A stretch of DNA of 64,000 bases from Apricaphanius iberus (Eukaryota; Chordata; Actinopteri; Cyprinodontiformes; Aphaniidae), in NCBI GenBank assembly GCA_028564705.1, contig JAPXFQ010001794.1:594001-658000 (forward strand), in the 5' to 3' direction. Positions 23,796 to 35,945 of this stretch are shown here, piece by piece (positions within the stretch are counted from its first letter, which is position 1; every line of letters starts with the position of its first letter). A program made the position numbers and the translations under genes. Under the pieces are notes generated by a model, which worked only from the letters and a program-made list of their open reading frames with translations, had not been told where the DNA came from and searched no databases.

Positions 23796-25374
23796 TGTGA
23801 TCACTTCAGAGAGAAAGACAAAGTGTCCAGTCCAGGATAATATGATGCTCCAGCAGGACCTTTAGAGGGACAGGTGCTTAAAGTTGAAAAAGGGGCACAA
23901 AGAGCAAGATTTTAAAATGGCTTACAATAACCTAGTTTATCATCCTGAATAGCATCAACCACTATCTATCAAAAGAATAATAGAATATCAGAATAATAAA
24001 TCGACGTTGTCAGTAGGGGACCATGCAAAGCCAAAGTAGTCCGGTTTTGGTCTGAAGGGGTGTAATATTGCTGTTGAGACGCTGATGCTGGGATGTGTTG
24101 ATCAAACACAAAAATTAAAAAGACCATAGGATAGCTGGTAGCCGATTAAACAAGTTTTATGAAGTACATTATGGAATAATTCATCCCGAAGCTGTCTCAT
24201 TAAATAAACGCTTTTAAGACAGACATTTTATTTTGATAGTACAGTTGGACAGGATGTGGCGCTTAGGGCTTTTACTGTAAACAACAGAAGCGTATGTATG
24301 TTCAGGAAGGAACGAGACTGCTGCTGGTGAAGTGATGATGGTCGAAACTGCCTTTCGAGTTCATTGCTGTCGTCCTTTCTTCCCGTTAAAGGTTGAATAT
24401 GAAACATTTTTCTTAAAAGCGATCTCTTTAAACAAGTAATACTTCTACGGGGAGTTTAGAGGTTTTCTGAATGAAAGTTCACCCTTTCCTTTTAACGTTA
24501 TAGTTCACATTAAATCATATGTCTGAGCCCCATAAATGCATTATCTTTCTCAGAAGAGGAGCGACCTTATAATATCTAAAACTAGAGTTAGTTTAGGTGA
24601 AGCCTACAGCAGATGGACACAAATGAAAAACTTTCACAGCATCAAAACCTACGCGAAAATGGCGAAGTTTCTCATGGAGAAATGTATGAAAGCTTGCTAA
24701 CGGCTAAAGTTAGCTGTCGGTAAAACAGATTTGTAATACTCGTGTTTATGACGTTGTTCCTAGATATGAGAGCATCAACCTCCACACCGAGTAAACGGCA
24801 GAAAAGGAAGCGGTCCTCCCCAGTATAGAAGCCTCGCTTTCACCGCTGCAGCGAGTGATTATAATGACTGTTCTAGCTAGCTTTCTGTATTGACATAGGT
24901 CTCTGACACATACACCTCAGTTAAATAGCTATCTGTCGGATGTTTATGTAAATTCTAGAGTATAAATGATGACTTTTATAGATGACATCACCAGGAGGAG
25001 TGGAGGATACCACTCAGCTACTATAATAAGATGCAGTGAGGACAGGTACAAAAACTTATTGTTGCCTTAAAATCCATATTTTGTTATAATTATCTTTTGT
25101 TTAGTATTTTAAACTTATTAGTACAAAATAGTCCTTACCCTGTAAGATTCGTAGCTGGACATGATGCTGGCTGGTTACGGCGTTTTAACAGCGACAGAAC
25201 TGGCATCCAGACGGCGTTTTGTTATTACAACTTACAACTACAACCTCAACACAATAGATGTTGCAACCTTTAAGTCTTTTATAAGTTAAGTGGTCATCCT
25301 CATAATACGCTCGGTTGCACCCTCATATCTGACTGATTAACCTCCACAGCTACTCAGGTGCAGCTTTAAAGGGA
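23796..25374. other. Unassigned sequence
   Basis: No gene or named repeat recognised. Confidence 0.4.
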
Positions 25375-25510
25375 TATTCCACCCCAAAGTAAAAATGTGT
25401 CTTTTGCCGTAATACCCAGAGTTAGATGATAAATTCAAAACAAGCATTTTGTAACCAGACCAGTAATTCCCCTGATCTGGCAGCAGCCCGTTTGCTTTAG
25501 CTTAGCTTAA
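25375..25510 (+). repeat. Dispersed MITE-like repeat, copy 2
   Basis: Contains GGGATATTCCACCCCAAAGT, AGCATTTTGTAACCAGACCA and TTTAGCTTAGCTTAA; the reverse complement matches 3030-3125. No coding content. Confidence 0.5.
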
Positions 25511-25719
25511 ACTAGTGCAAGTGGACTCTACTTTTCTGCAGTAGTGGTAACTACTCTGGGAGATTAGATTTTTAAGTCAACATATAAAATAAATGTGTGG
25601 TATCTTCATCACATAGTAATTATGTAAAATAGTAATAAAACGTTAAACAATTTATATATAGAAATAATGAATATTTATTTGAATATATATTAATGTTTTC
25701 ATATCTATAAATATCAATT

Positions 25720-26065
25720 TTGGGACATTTTGATTTTTCAAATTGTAGCATGTCTGGCTTTCCATTATGTAAAACCAAAGTGCAGTATTGATCATGTAGA
25801 CATGGTGAAGAAGATCTGCTGAAGTTCAAACTGAGCATCAGAATGGGGAAGAACGGTGATTTAAGTGACTTTGAACGTGGCATGGTTGTTGTTGCCAGAC
25901 GGCTGATCTAAGGATTTCAGAAACTGCTGATCTACTGGGATTTTCACCCACAACCATCTCTGGGTTTACAGAGAATGGTCTGAAAAAGGGATGAGTCCCG
26001 ATTTCTGCTGCGACATTCAGATGGGAGGGTCAGAATTCAGCGTCAGCAACATGAAGACCATTAAT

Positions 26066-26067
<2 letters not shown>
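25720..26067 (+). pseudogene. Tc1-like transposase N-terminal relic
   Basis: Contains CAAACTGAGCATCAGAATGG and translates to MGKNGDLSDFERGMVVVARR, the helix-turn-helix start of a Tc1-like transposase family common in fish. A stop and frameshifts follow; ACCATCTCTGGGTTTACAGA and GATGAGTCCCGATTTCTGCT continue the family sequence to about 26060. The rest of the transposase is absent and the relic ends at a (TA)n tract. Confidence 0.65.

Positions 26068-26098
<31 letters not shown>
26068..26098. repeat. (TA)n microsatellite
   Basis: About 15 TA units between a Tc1 relic and a hAT-like element. Confidence 0.95.
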
Positions 26099-26101
<3 letters not shown>

Positions 26102-26957
26102 GGTGTCACAATTGTGCAAATGATCGATTTGATTTTCGATTTATATTTATTTATATTTTTTTCCCTTTACAGTACAGAGCTCTGTGTTATTTTTAGACTA
26201 GTCTACAATCATTGGTTTTATTCATTAAATTTTGTGCAGTAAATCTTATTTTAAAAAACAAAATGTATGCAATTTTTATTATTCTTGTGTAATGTATCAC
26301 ATTAGGCATTAATGGTCAAATTAAAATATTTTATTTACAATAAAAGTGTAACAGTATTGTTTAAATAACATAAATGATTAGTAACTGAGAATGGCTGCCA
26401 TCTAGTGACTCTTTACAGTTACTGCAGAACGACTGCATAAAATACTCTAGACGCTCATTGGACCGAGTAAAATGCAGCTAACAGCGGTCCTCATGTTTAC
26501 AATGTGAACGTGGATTTAACTGGTCGGGAACTCAACATTTCCTCACCGTGATTAGAGAGTAGAAGGAGCGGGTTTAGCTCTGGTCCCGCTGCTTCATCTG
26601 TCCTAGCCATGGTTTAACTGTAGCTTACCTAATAGCTACTTGTTAGCATCAGCTAATGTGCTCTGTAGACGTGCGCTCCGAGTACAGGGGATTTAATACA
26701 GGAAGTTAAAACGTTACCAGGTGTTGTTGTGAGTTATAGGAGAACAGATGAAAGTTACTTATTAGGAAAATGTAATGTGTGGTTCCTTGTGATGAGACGG
26801 TTGTCTGCTAACTGTTGCTACGGAGTCCCAAGTGGGACGCACCGAGTGTTAGCATGGCAGGAGGTGATTGCAATCCTCTTTTGGATTTTGATGTTCAAGG
26901 TCATAACGTAATTTCAATGGATTTCTATACAAAATCGAGATCGTGACACCCCTAATG
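26099..26957 (-). mobile_element. hAT-like element, family B, copy 2
   Basis: Both termini are visible: CAGGGTGTCACAATTGTG on the left and GATCGTGACACCCCTA on the right, inverted repeats of TAGGGGTGTCACAATC. The interior matches 16224-16790 read backwards (CTCTGGTCCCGCTGCTTCAT, GTTGCTACGGAGTCCCAAGT). The left end abuts a (TA)n tract, which has probably erased the TSD. No transposase. Confidence 0.7.
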
Positions 26958-27855
26958 AATAAACTATATATATATATAAACCCATAGAGTTATTCCAGTT
27001 CTTCTGTCTCCATGCAGAGCTACAGGAGGGCTGAGAAAATCCCACCTGCTGTTTTGGTTGTGAAATGTTCTCTTTATTGCAGCCAGGAAGCTTTTTCAAA
27101 AGGTGGGAAACATCTTTTAACTGCGCACAAATGTTACCTTCACACCTATCCAGAGAGGAAGCGACACGCCCATTCACACACCGTGAGTTTCCACTAATTA
27201 CTCAGGCTGCCAGTGCTGCTGGCAGAGAGGGAACAGTCCTGGGAATTGAACATAAAACAAAGAGAATACCTGCTTTCCCTCCAGCTCCCTCGCCAATCCC
27301 TCTTTACTTTCCTGAATCCTGCTCAGCAGAGCGGAGCGGCAGCAACAAGAGCTCTCTGTGTGCTTAAAGCCATCTGGCACTGATCTCCATGCTGCCTATG
27401 GGACATCATTGCTGTTTTACAATCACATTCACTATTCTGTTCCTGCCTTTGGTTTACTGTGCAGCTACAGTAAAATTACCAATACACTATTATTGGGAAT
27501 GTGTGATCACCCTGACTGCCAACGTTCCAGCCCATTATTTCTGGGTAATAAGTGGACTATATTAGCATAAAAACACTGAGGGAAACAGTCAACAGTTTAA
27601 AACATACCTTCATGCTTCTTCATGATTTGAGCTGATGTTGAGGAGTTCTAACAGTGACTATTAGGTGGAGTTTTACCAAAACACCGGTTCAGATGTGACT
27701 GATCCAGACTTCATAATGATTTCCTTCATGCACTGGATGAAACTCTGTGGTTCTGTACGGTGGTGGGAGACAGACGGATAATGTCACTGTTGGACAGATG
27801 CACGAAGATGTTTGCTGAACCAGATAGAACCAGATAGTTGGGTAGTAATGGAAAA
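26958..27855. other. Unassigned sequence
   Basis: Short (TA)n at about 26964-26978; open frames at 27012-27367 have no motifs. Nothing else recognised. Confidence 0.4.
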
Positions 27856-27859
27856 CACG

Positions 27860-28967
27860 TGCCGGCGGTACATATTTAGAACACTAATTATGAGTAACTG
27901 TATTCCGTTACAGTTACTATTTTTAAACATGGTATTCAGAATACAGTTACTTTCGTATTACCTTGTGTGTTTTCCACTTTCCACCACAAAGATGCAGATA
28001 TACGTTTAGGGAAACGTGTGTCTCTGCGTTGTGTAGAATATCCCATAATACCCCTAAACAACACGCAGCCGTAACCATAGAGATCCTATCCGACCTGCAA
28101 ACACCAACATTAACGTGGGTTGCCAGGTATGGATTCAGACCAGGAGCTGGGGGGGGTTGGAGCCACAACTGCAGCTAAAAAAACCTACTAGCAGGGAAGG
28201 AAATGATGCGTTCAATGGCGCTCTGTCACAGCTCATTTTTTTCAGGTGATGCTAGATTTCATTCAAACATTCCTGACAAAAACCCGACTAAAACCATGGT
28301 GGTTAAAACGGGGGAAAAGATCAAATCTGGCATCATTAGTCAAAGAGTCGCACCACTTATGCTTCTGGTGTCAAACTGTAAAGTAGGAAAACTGCAGTGA
28401 TTGCTGGATCAGCTGTAATTTGGTATCAATTAATGAAGCGGCATATTCATATTACCACCTATAATATTTTTGCAAAGGTTACTGATGATCCAGGTGGGAA
28501 AATTCTTTGATTTTTGTGTAAACTTTTGCTGGTGGGTCTGAAGAAACTACAGCGCTGCACATCAACAAAGTAGAAACATAAAGCATCCGGCTGGCATCAA
28601 GCTAGGCCTATATGAAAGTCACTAAAAAATTAAAAGACACTACAACGATGTACAAAAACTAAACTACCACTGCTTTTTTTGTCCGTTATTTAACAGGGCC
28701 TGTATCGTGTTAGTTTGGTCATTTCTCACAGTTACAGAGTTTCTGTATCTGACATGATGTTAGCTTTATTATATGTTGTTATGATGGGTTTACCAAAAAT
28801 TTATGGCTACAAGGATAAAAGCGTTTTATTTGGTGTGCAATGAATGTCAGTTTATACTGAATACTTTGCATATTTATAACAGAAAGTCACAAATATCCTA
28901 ATAGGCTGATAAACAGCTAAACATCATTAAAAATGACTAAATATAAAATCTAATAAAAAGTAAAGAG

Positions 28968-28970
<3 letters not shown>
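27860..28970. repeat. Dispersed repeat, family C, copy 1
   Basis: Opens with TAACTGTATTCCGTTACAGT and GAATACAGTTACTTTCGTAT motifs and ends with an AT-rich block (TTATAACAGAAAGTCACAAA, TAGGCTGATAAACAG) that recurs almost unchanged at 58395-58560. Probably a non-autonomous DNA element. The interior is non-coding; boundaries approximate. Confidence 0.5.

Positions 28971-29029
<59 letters not shown>
28971..29029. repeat. (TA)n microsatellite
   Basis: About 29 uninterrupted TA units. Confidence 0.95.
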
Positions 29030-29030
<1 letters not shown>

Positions 29031-29110
29031 CACTGCAGACTGATGCATCCTTGCTGCTCAAAGGAACATGATCACAGATCCTGTCTCCCAGCAGCTGTTA
29101 GACCCTAGAC

Positions 29111-29964
29111 CAGGGGTCTCCAACACATCTCTCCCAAGCTACCGGTGGCTTCCGACGCCAGCAAGTAATAGAAAAATATACAGGCAGTCGGTAAAAGATA
29201 CAGAATTGAGCGTCATCTCACTACCGGGACGCAGCCTTCATCAAGATAAGGTAAATGAGCTGTAAAGTATTCTCCAAAAGCAACAATCTTTATTTACTAA
29301 ACCAACAAAGAAGACCAGCGTATCGACCCAGGTGTTTTGCTAAAGTAGGTATCCCCGTCAGAAATGACGCCGGAGCGTGCACTTCCTCACTAAAGATGTG
29401 AATAAAGTGATCAATACGCCCCATAATATTAATTATGGCTCCTACATTATTAAAAACAACAGAATGCAGTACACAATTTGTCAGTCTGCCACAGTTTGTG
29501 TCCCCCTGGTAACTTTTTATTCATTGACCAAAGCATCTTCACATTTACAGGATTAAATGGTCATAATACAGACTGAATATGTACTGAAACACTTGGATGT
29601 GGGATACTCAGAACCCTTTTTATCAGAGGTAGGATACAAAAGAAGACTCAGCCTGCCACAATATTTGATCAGTAAAAAAACAAACACAATATGATGTGTT
29701 TAGTTTGAGTCTTAAAACAGGAATGTCACTTTTTTTGTTGTATTTGTTTTATAATATTGATGTATTGAAAAACAGAGAAAATAACTGGTGAAAATAATGC
29801 ATATTACAGTAATATAAGCTGTATGTTCATTAACTTTTTTGAACATGTTACATATTGTACATCGTAAGCAAATTCACACATGGAAAGTAACAATGTGAAT
29901 AAATTCCTCTGTACTTTCATGCTGTAAAAGTAACTCAGAGAAAATAAAAGGTTGGAGAACTCTG
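29111..29964. mobile_element. hAT-like element with CAGGGGTCTCCAAC terminus
   Basis: Left end CAGGGGTCTCCAACA; right end read inward CAGAGTTCTCCAACC. This terminus is characteristic of hAT/Charlie-type elements. The flanking octamers CCCTAGAC (29103-29110) and ATCTAGAA (29965-29972) share only the CTAGA core, so the TSD has decayed. No transposase domain recognised. Confidence 0.6.
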
Positions 29965-30489
29965 ATCTAGAACCACTAAATTCATTCGCTTCTTACATCC
30001 CTGCTGATATTTCTATTGTCTTTTTATGCACATATATTTCTGCACACATTGTAAAACATTCAATATTATCTGATTTGGTTACACCTGTCTTTGAATCTGT
30101 GTATGACACTTTTAATAATTGTTTTTCATTTCTTTTTTTGTACTAAATTTGCAATCTTTACCGTCTCTTTTCTTTATTTATGTTTAAAAATCTCCATCTT
30201 GTGTTACACGCTTTGACCCAGAGCCCTGCACAGGTCAGATTTTACCAAACCCCACCGCCTGCACTCACTAGAATGATTTTCCAACCCAACCTGGTTCCTG
30301 GGGTCATCTCCCAATAAAATCCCAATTAAAACCAGAGACAATCTTCACTCTTGAGGGTCTCAGCCGAGATGAATTGATGGTACAGAGGCTCTGCAAATAG
30401 ACCTGTGGTCCGGTAAGCTTGAATCAGGGTCAGTAACGGGAGAGGTAACAGTCCTGGCAGCATTGGCGTTGACTGTTGTACACACTCTT

Positions 30490-31828
30490 TGGTAAAATTT
30501 TGGTAAAATTAGAGAACATGGAATGAAATTCCACAGTTATGCTGATGATACACAATTATATTTATCCATAAAACCTGATGAATCCAATCAGTTAGGTAGA
30601 TTACAAGCATGTCTGGAAGACATAAAAACCTGGATGACTCTGAATTTTCTGAATATTGCTAAAATTAGAAACCTCCTGTCCAGGAGTGATGCAGAGAAAC
30701 TAGTTCATGTATTTGTGACTTCAAGGCTGGACTACTGTAATTCCTTATTATCAGGAAGTCCACAAAATGCAATCAAAAGCCTTCAGTTGATCCAAAATGC
30801 TGCAGCAAGAGTTCTGATGAATATTAAAAAGAGAGATCACATTTCTCCTGTTTTGGCTTCTCTCCATTGGCTCCCTGTTAAATCCAGAATAGAGTTTAAG
30901 ATCCTCCTCCTTACGTATAAAGCCCTTAATAATCAGCTCCATCGTACATCAGAGATCTGATTGTTCCATATGTTCCTAACAGAGAACTTTGTTCTCAGAA
31001 TGCAGGTCTACTGGTAGTTCCTAGGATTTCTAAAAGTAGAATAGGAGGCAGATCTTTTAGTTATCAGGCTCCTCTCCTGTGGAACCAGCTCCCAGTTTTA
31101 GTCCATGAGGCAGATACTCTGTCTGGTTTTAAGACTAGGCTTAAAACCTTCCTTTTTGATAAAGCTTATAGTTAGAGTGGTTTAGGTTATCCTGAGATAT
31201 TTTTGTAGTTATGCTGCTATAGGTTTAGACTGTTGGAGGACAGACTGGCCTTTTTTCTTCACTCTTCTAGTTTTATCTCCTACTACTCTCCAGATAGATT
31301 TTTTCTGCTGTTATTTCCACAATTAACCCAGTTTTTTCTCAGTATTTTTCTCCCCATAGAAGCTCCACACGGTCTGGTACCCTGCTCAGCTACATCGCCC
31401 CCTGCTGGATGGGGAACATCGGTCCAGATGATGCTCAAAGTCACAGAGCATCCTCCATGCTGTCTCTTCTCTGTCTTCTCAGACCCCCAGACGGTCGTGG
31501 CAGATGACCGCCTGTACTGATCCAGGTTCTGGTTCTGGTTCTGCTGGAGGTTTCTTCCTGTTAAAGGAGAGGTTTTCCTCTCCACTGTCGCTACATGCTT
31601 GCTCAGTATGAGGGATTGCTGAGGAATTGCTGTGGTTGGAGTCTGCATGATCCGGGCACAACCTCACATCAATGACTCAGCACAATCTGCTGGGATTCCT
31701 TACATAGAAAACTATTAACTGATTGGAATGTTTGGATAATTGTACTGAAACGACTTTTGTTGTAAAGTGCCTTGAGATTACATTTGTTGTGAATTGGTGC
31801 TATGTAAATAAAAGTGAATTGAATTATA
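30490..31828 (+). pseudogene. L2-type LINE fragment (RT C-terminal half plus 3'UTR)
   Basis: Open at 30523-30960: SYADDTQLYLSIKPDE keeps the catalytic YADD box, followed by KIRNLLSRSDAEKLVHVF, LDYCNSLLSG and LQLIQNAAARVLMN. An internal deletion joins LNFL directly to NIAKIR; the related copy at 62080-63840 still has the missing segment. After TGA at 30958 the C-terminal part continues in another frame to about 31172. The 3'UTR ends near 31828 with AATAAAAGTGAATTGAATTA, a tail repeated at 37101 and 62080. 5' truncated and dead. Confidence 0.8.
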
Positions 31829-32790
31829 CCAGTTGTTGGCGGTCGTGCCCCAATTTATTGTTTGTAGGCTGTTTATAAACACGAAGAAGTGTGCTGCTAG
31901 GCTAACTTTCATGCTAATCGTATTTCTGATGAAAATCAGTGAGAGATACAGACAAGGACGGGAATTATCAAAGTTTTAAGTGGCGGAAGATGTTGGATTT
32001 GGAACATAAGACTAGTTGTGTTCTAAGTATTTAAATGGAGGACATTAACTAGACCAATGTGGATTTAAAAAGATGTTTTTTGTCTGAGATGGCTGTTCAA
32101 ACAGTAAACTATCTTCTCCTTTTGCCGTTTGAGTGATTTGACAAAAGTTTGTATCTACGGCTATGATTCGTATAGCAGACTGGCTTGTATCATTTAAATC
32201 ACCAGCAGGGATAGGATGGTAATGACATTCAGCCACTGAGCTTGGAAGTTTCTTTATCCCCAGTGGTTTGGGTTTAGGATTGTTTAAACAGGGAGTGGCA
32301 CAGGGGAAGACACCGAAGAATCAGCTGCTAAGCAGGAAAACATGACAGGGAACAAGGATCATGACATTTTAGACTCAAAATTGGATTGGCTGCTTATGAA
32401 TGGCTTCTTCTCCCAGGAGAGTCCAACTCACTTACGTTAAAGAACCAGGATAACCTTTAGAGGTTCCGTCTATAACAGTTTCTGCTCTTCATCCTCTTCA
32501 CCAATGTGGTCCTTCAACGTTTGCTTCACTACTTTTCTGCTGCTGTTTTCTGAACCATCTCATGAGACTTTTGCTAGACGGCACAATTAATTCCACAGTA
32601 AAAAAAAAATTTAAAAAATCACTTAGCTGTGTTATTCTTCTGGCCCACGGCAGCAGAAATCTGCCTGTGTGAAAATGAGCTTCAGACCAGGAGGAGTCGG
32701 GCTCTAATCTGTTTGTAGAAAACCTTGTTCAGCCTGGAGGGATACGACTGACAGCGACAGAGGGACTCACTTTGTCATCTGTTCTCCTGT
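31829..32790. other. Unassigned sequence
   Basis: No gene or named repeat recognised. Confidence 0.4.
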
Positions 32791-32794
32791 TTGT

Positions 32795-33000
32795 TTGAAC
32801 TTTGGGATCCAGCAGCGCGTCTCTCCGCAGAACAGGAGCGAGTCTGCTGAGCTGGAAATCTGCAAAGACGTTCTGATGGGTCCACACCAGTCTGTCACCC
32901 AATCAGAAAACTTCCTGGAGCTGAATGTGGACAAGGCCAAAGAGTTTCTGATCGACACCCATCATCATACAGCAACAAAACGGCTGAACGTGTTAAAAGT
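32795..33000 (+). pseudogene. Possible short LINE fragment
   Basis: The frame at 32795-33136 includes FLELNVDKAKEFLIDTHHH, which resembles the LNVxKTKExxxDFRR segment found after the RT palm in several fish LINEs. One motif only; no other LINE landmark. Confidence 0.3.
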
Positions 33001-33074
33001 TTACAGCTTCTACAAACTCAGCAGCTCGTGTCCTGATGACGACCAGGAGGAAGGAGCACATTACACCGGTCTTA

Positions 33075-33800
33075 GGCTGCATTCAGACCGCATGCTTTGG
33101 ATACGTCGAGCAACGCATTCAATGGATGAAGTTTGATGTATGTAATTTTTGGCTTCCTGCTTCTGAGGAAAAAAACGACGCGTGGGCGGGGCTTCCTCTG
33201 TTGCCGTACGTTCTGAACTATGGTGGATCGTAACGAGAGAGCGGCTTGGCTTTATTAGCTAGATAAAGCTAGACAACGTTGACATCGGGTGCATCAGCAC
33301 TCATTATTCAGATGCGTTCTGAGTTTGGGGAGTTTAACCATTTGCTCCAGGAGCTGCTTATGGATGAGGTTCGCTTTCAGCGCTACTTCCGTCTGTCCTG
33401 CGCCTAATTTTACGACCTCCTCTGCCGCATCGGAGCTTAAATCTCCCACCAGGACACCAACTACAGGTTCTCTGTTCCTCTTTAGGAGCGCCTGTCCATC
33501 TGACTTCGGTAAATGTTATTTCTGATTTTTTAAATATGCGTTTGTTGAAAATGTTTTCACTGGACCCGCGCTTCATTCAAGATACGTGTATAGTGACATC
33601 ACTACAGTGAGACGCTCTCATTGGTTGCCGCACTGCGTTAACTGCGTTTGGTCCGTCAAAAGTTAAACTAACTGAACTTCTGTGAAGCATGCGTTGGTAC
33701 GTTGCCGTATGAAATACAAGCGTCGTTGACGGAGCCAACGTACTGAACGCAACGCAGAGCCCTTGACGGACCTCTGACGTACTCCACCATGGACGCTAAC
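33075..33800 (+). pseudogene. PIF/Harbinger-like element relic
   Basis: Possible left terminus GGCTGCATTCAGACCGCATG at 33075 directly after TTA, the typical 3-bp target. From 33312 the translation is FNHLLQELLMDEVRFQRYFR, then a stop, FYDLLCRIGA, a stop, ISHQDTNYRFSVPL, a stop, ERLSI. This matches the N-terminal layout of Harbinger nucleases (HARBI1-like), with four in-frame stops within 70 codons. The nuclease domain is missing; the region to 33800 carries GC-rich ACGTACTGAACGCAACGC-type sequence. The right end is undefined. Confidence 0.6.
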
Positions 33801-33814
33801 GTCTTTCATTATTA

Positions 33815-34140
33815 TGACCCTCACATCTGGAACAGGCTGCAGGAGGACCTCAGGGCCGCAGAGAATGTTCATGTTTTTAAGATTCACCTTTTTAGCCGAG
33901 CTTTTAAATTATTATTATTTCATAATTACTGTTTTTTTGCACTGCATATTTTATATGATTGAATTTTTAGTTTAGCTTTTAACTGGTTATTATTTATTAA
34001 TCATTTATCTGCTTTGCATTTTTATTTTATCATATCTTATCGTTGTTTTATACTTTATAATTTAAAATGCTATCAGTTTAAAAAAATTTGTTCATATTTT
34101 TCTTAACCTCATTTTCTCCATTCTGTTATCTCTTTCTAAC
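33815..34140 (+). pseudogene. LINE 3' end (L2/CR1-type ORF2 C-terminus)
   Basis: Translates to IWNRLQEDLRAAENVHVFKI and HLFSRAFKLLL, the usual C-terminal end of L2/CR1-type ORF2, followed by an AT-rich 3'UTR. 5' truncated and directly adjoining the Harbinger relic. Confidence 0.6.
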
Positions 34141-35400
34141 TCTCTCTCTGTGACGTATGTACGGACACGGAGAAGTGTAACTACCCACCATATGAAACAG
34201 CACATCTGTGTTTGGTCAGATCAACAACAGCCAGAGATCATTTCACCAGAACAGTTCCCTACAGCCATGCAATTAGTATTCAATACTGTTTTTGGGTGTT
34301 TTTATTGAAAGGACAGTTTATGTAATCTGGTCTTTTTGTGATTTTAAACTAAAGGAAGTTTAGAGAACAACTAAACAGACCGCTGGGGTTTTTTATATGC
34401 ATTTTTAGAGGGTTCTATGTGCTGCACTTCTACATCTGACTTTGAGTAAATGATGACGCTTAATTGCTATTTTCTTTTTTGTAGTTTTTTATGCTTTAAT
34501 TGGTGTTTTTACTTTCCGTACTTTTAGCATATGTTTGGTTTCTTTACCACCGAATCATGTAAAGCCTAAAAAGTTTTCCAGCTCAATCAAAACTTAACTT
34601 CTGTTGGCCATTGCTCCTTGAGAGGGAATGTTCTCACAAGCTGAAGAAGATCAACTCCATTTGACCAGAAATGACTCTGCAATGGTAGGCAGACCTGCCA
34701 GAAAATGTCAGCACCCCCTGCTGTCCTGGTGGGGAATTGCTTTTCAACGCTGACACACCAGCAGAGAAGTAGAAAAGGAAAACTTCTCCGTCAATACGTC
34801 TGGGTGCAAACTAGCTGACAGAGAAGTATAAACTAGGCTAAAGCCATGGGTTGACTATGAACGTAGAATTTATACGTGGAACGGGAACCAACTTGGAGAA
34901 ACTTTCAGCCCGGCTCGGTGGAAACTGGCCCTAAATTCAGCCCTTGGAGACACTGAGGGAGACTCAAGGCAAAAAAACAGAGACCTCGCCTGTACCCAAA
35001 ACAGTTTGTTATGTGGCGTTATCTGGAATTCGCCTTGGTCGGCGGAAAACGAATAATCTCCCCGTGGAAGGAGTATGCTGACAGCAATATCTGTCTGTGT
35101 TTTTGTCCTGTTTACTCTCAGTCAGGTCTTTCTGAAAAACGAATTTCCCCTCATGTGGGGCAACAAAGGTCTTAATTTATAAAGGTCTTCCTTCAAACAT
35201 TCATCACATTTTGATTTTGAGGATGTGCGGAAATGTCTACATTGGTTTGGTGGAAACTTTGCATTCATGCTGAGGTTGAACCAGCCACACAGATTCAGAT
35301 GCAGAGTTACCTTCAATTTCTCCTAAATTATGTAATAAAGAGTTAAATATTTCTATATTTTACAGCACTGGGTTGCTGTGTTTTAGTTCTATTCCCAGTA
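34141..35400. other. Unassigned sequence
   Basis: No coding exon or named repeat recognised. Confidence 0.4.
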
Positions 35401-35614
35401 TTCATGGCTTCGCGCCATAACCCATTCACAGCGGAAGACGTTTTTTTTATTTCCGGGTGCTATGTTGCTTATGGTTGCTTGGTTACATGTTCGCCGTTTC
35501 ACCTGTTATAAATGGCAGCACATTGGCGGTAGATACACTGTAAGGATGTTTTAAAAAGCGACGAGGACAGTTTATTAACAGTGCCTCACCCGTCACTTCT
35601 CACGGGTAGATGAC

Positions 35615-35945
35615 ATGAAACTATGGCCAGATGTTAGCTACATCGACATCATTAATTACCTCATATTTTCCGAAGGCGTTGATGGCGAGGAACTGCGTAA
35701 TTGCAAGAGCACTGAGGCATATGATAACCTTCACACATATCTATATAATAGATAAAGTACTGTTTAACAAATACGGCAAATTTATTTTTCTTAAAGCTGC
35801 AGTACAGCCGAGCCAGAGTGTTAGTCAAGCTAAACACTTAGCATGGGTCATGCTAAGGGAAAGTGTAGTAGTGGAGACATTGGGCTGTTCCTGTATCGCC
35901 GGATTAGGAAAATCATGTAGTCATGCGGCAGCTGTCCTGTGGAAG
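35615..35945 (+). pseudogene. Frameshifted exon encoding a SWIM zinc finger
   Basis: Two frames together describe one protein. Frame 1 from 35615 reads MKLWPDVSYIDIINYLIFSE, then GVDGEELRNCKSTEAYDNLH, and stops near 35755. Frame 2 (open from 35631) then carries FNKYGKFIFLKAAVQPSQSV, KHLAWVMLRES and ETLGCSCIAGLGKSCSHAAA. The last segment is a SWIM-type C-x-C-x7-C-x-H zinc finger (35886-35924). The exon ends after a complete Lys codon at 35945 with a good donor (AAG/GTATGT). A small indel near 35745-35755 breaks it. From memory, similar LWPDV...SWIM exons occur in multicopy fish and invertebrate proteins that also carry a YqaJ-type exonuclease domain, thought to be mobile. I do not find the exonuclease exon here. 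It could be a live gene if the frameshift is a sequence error. Confidence 0.55.
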
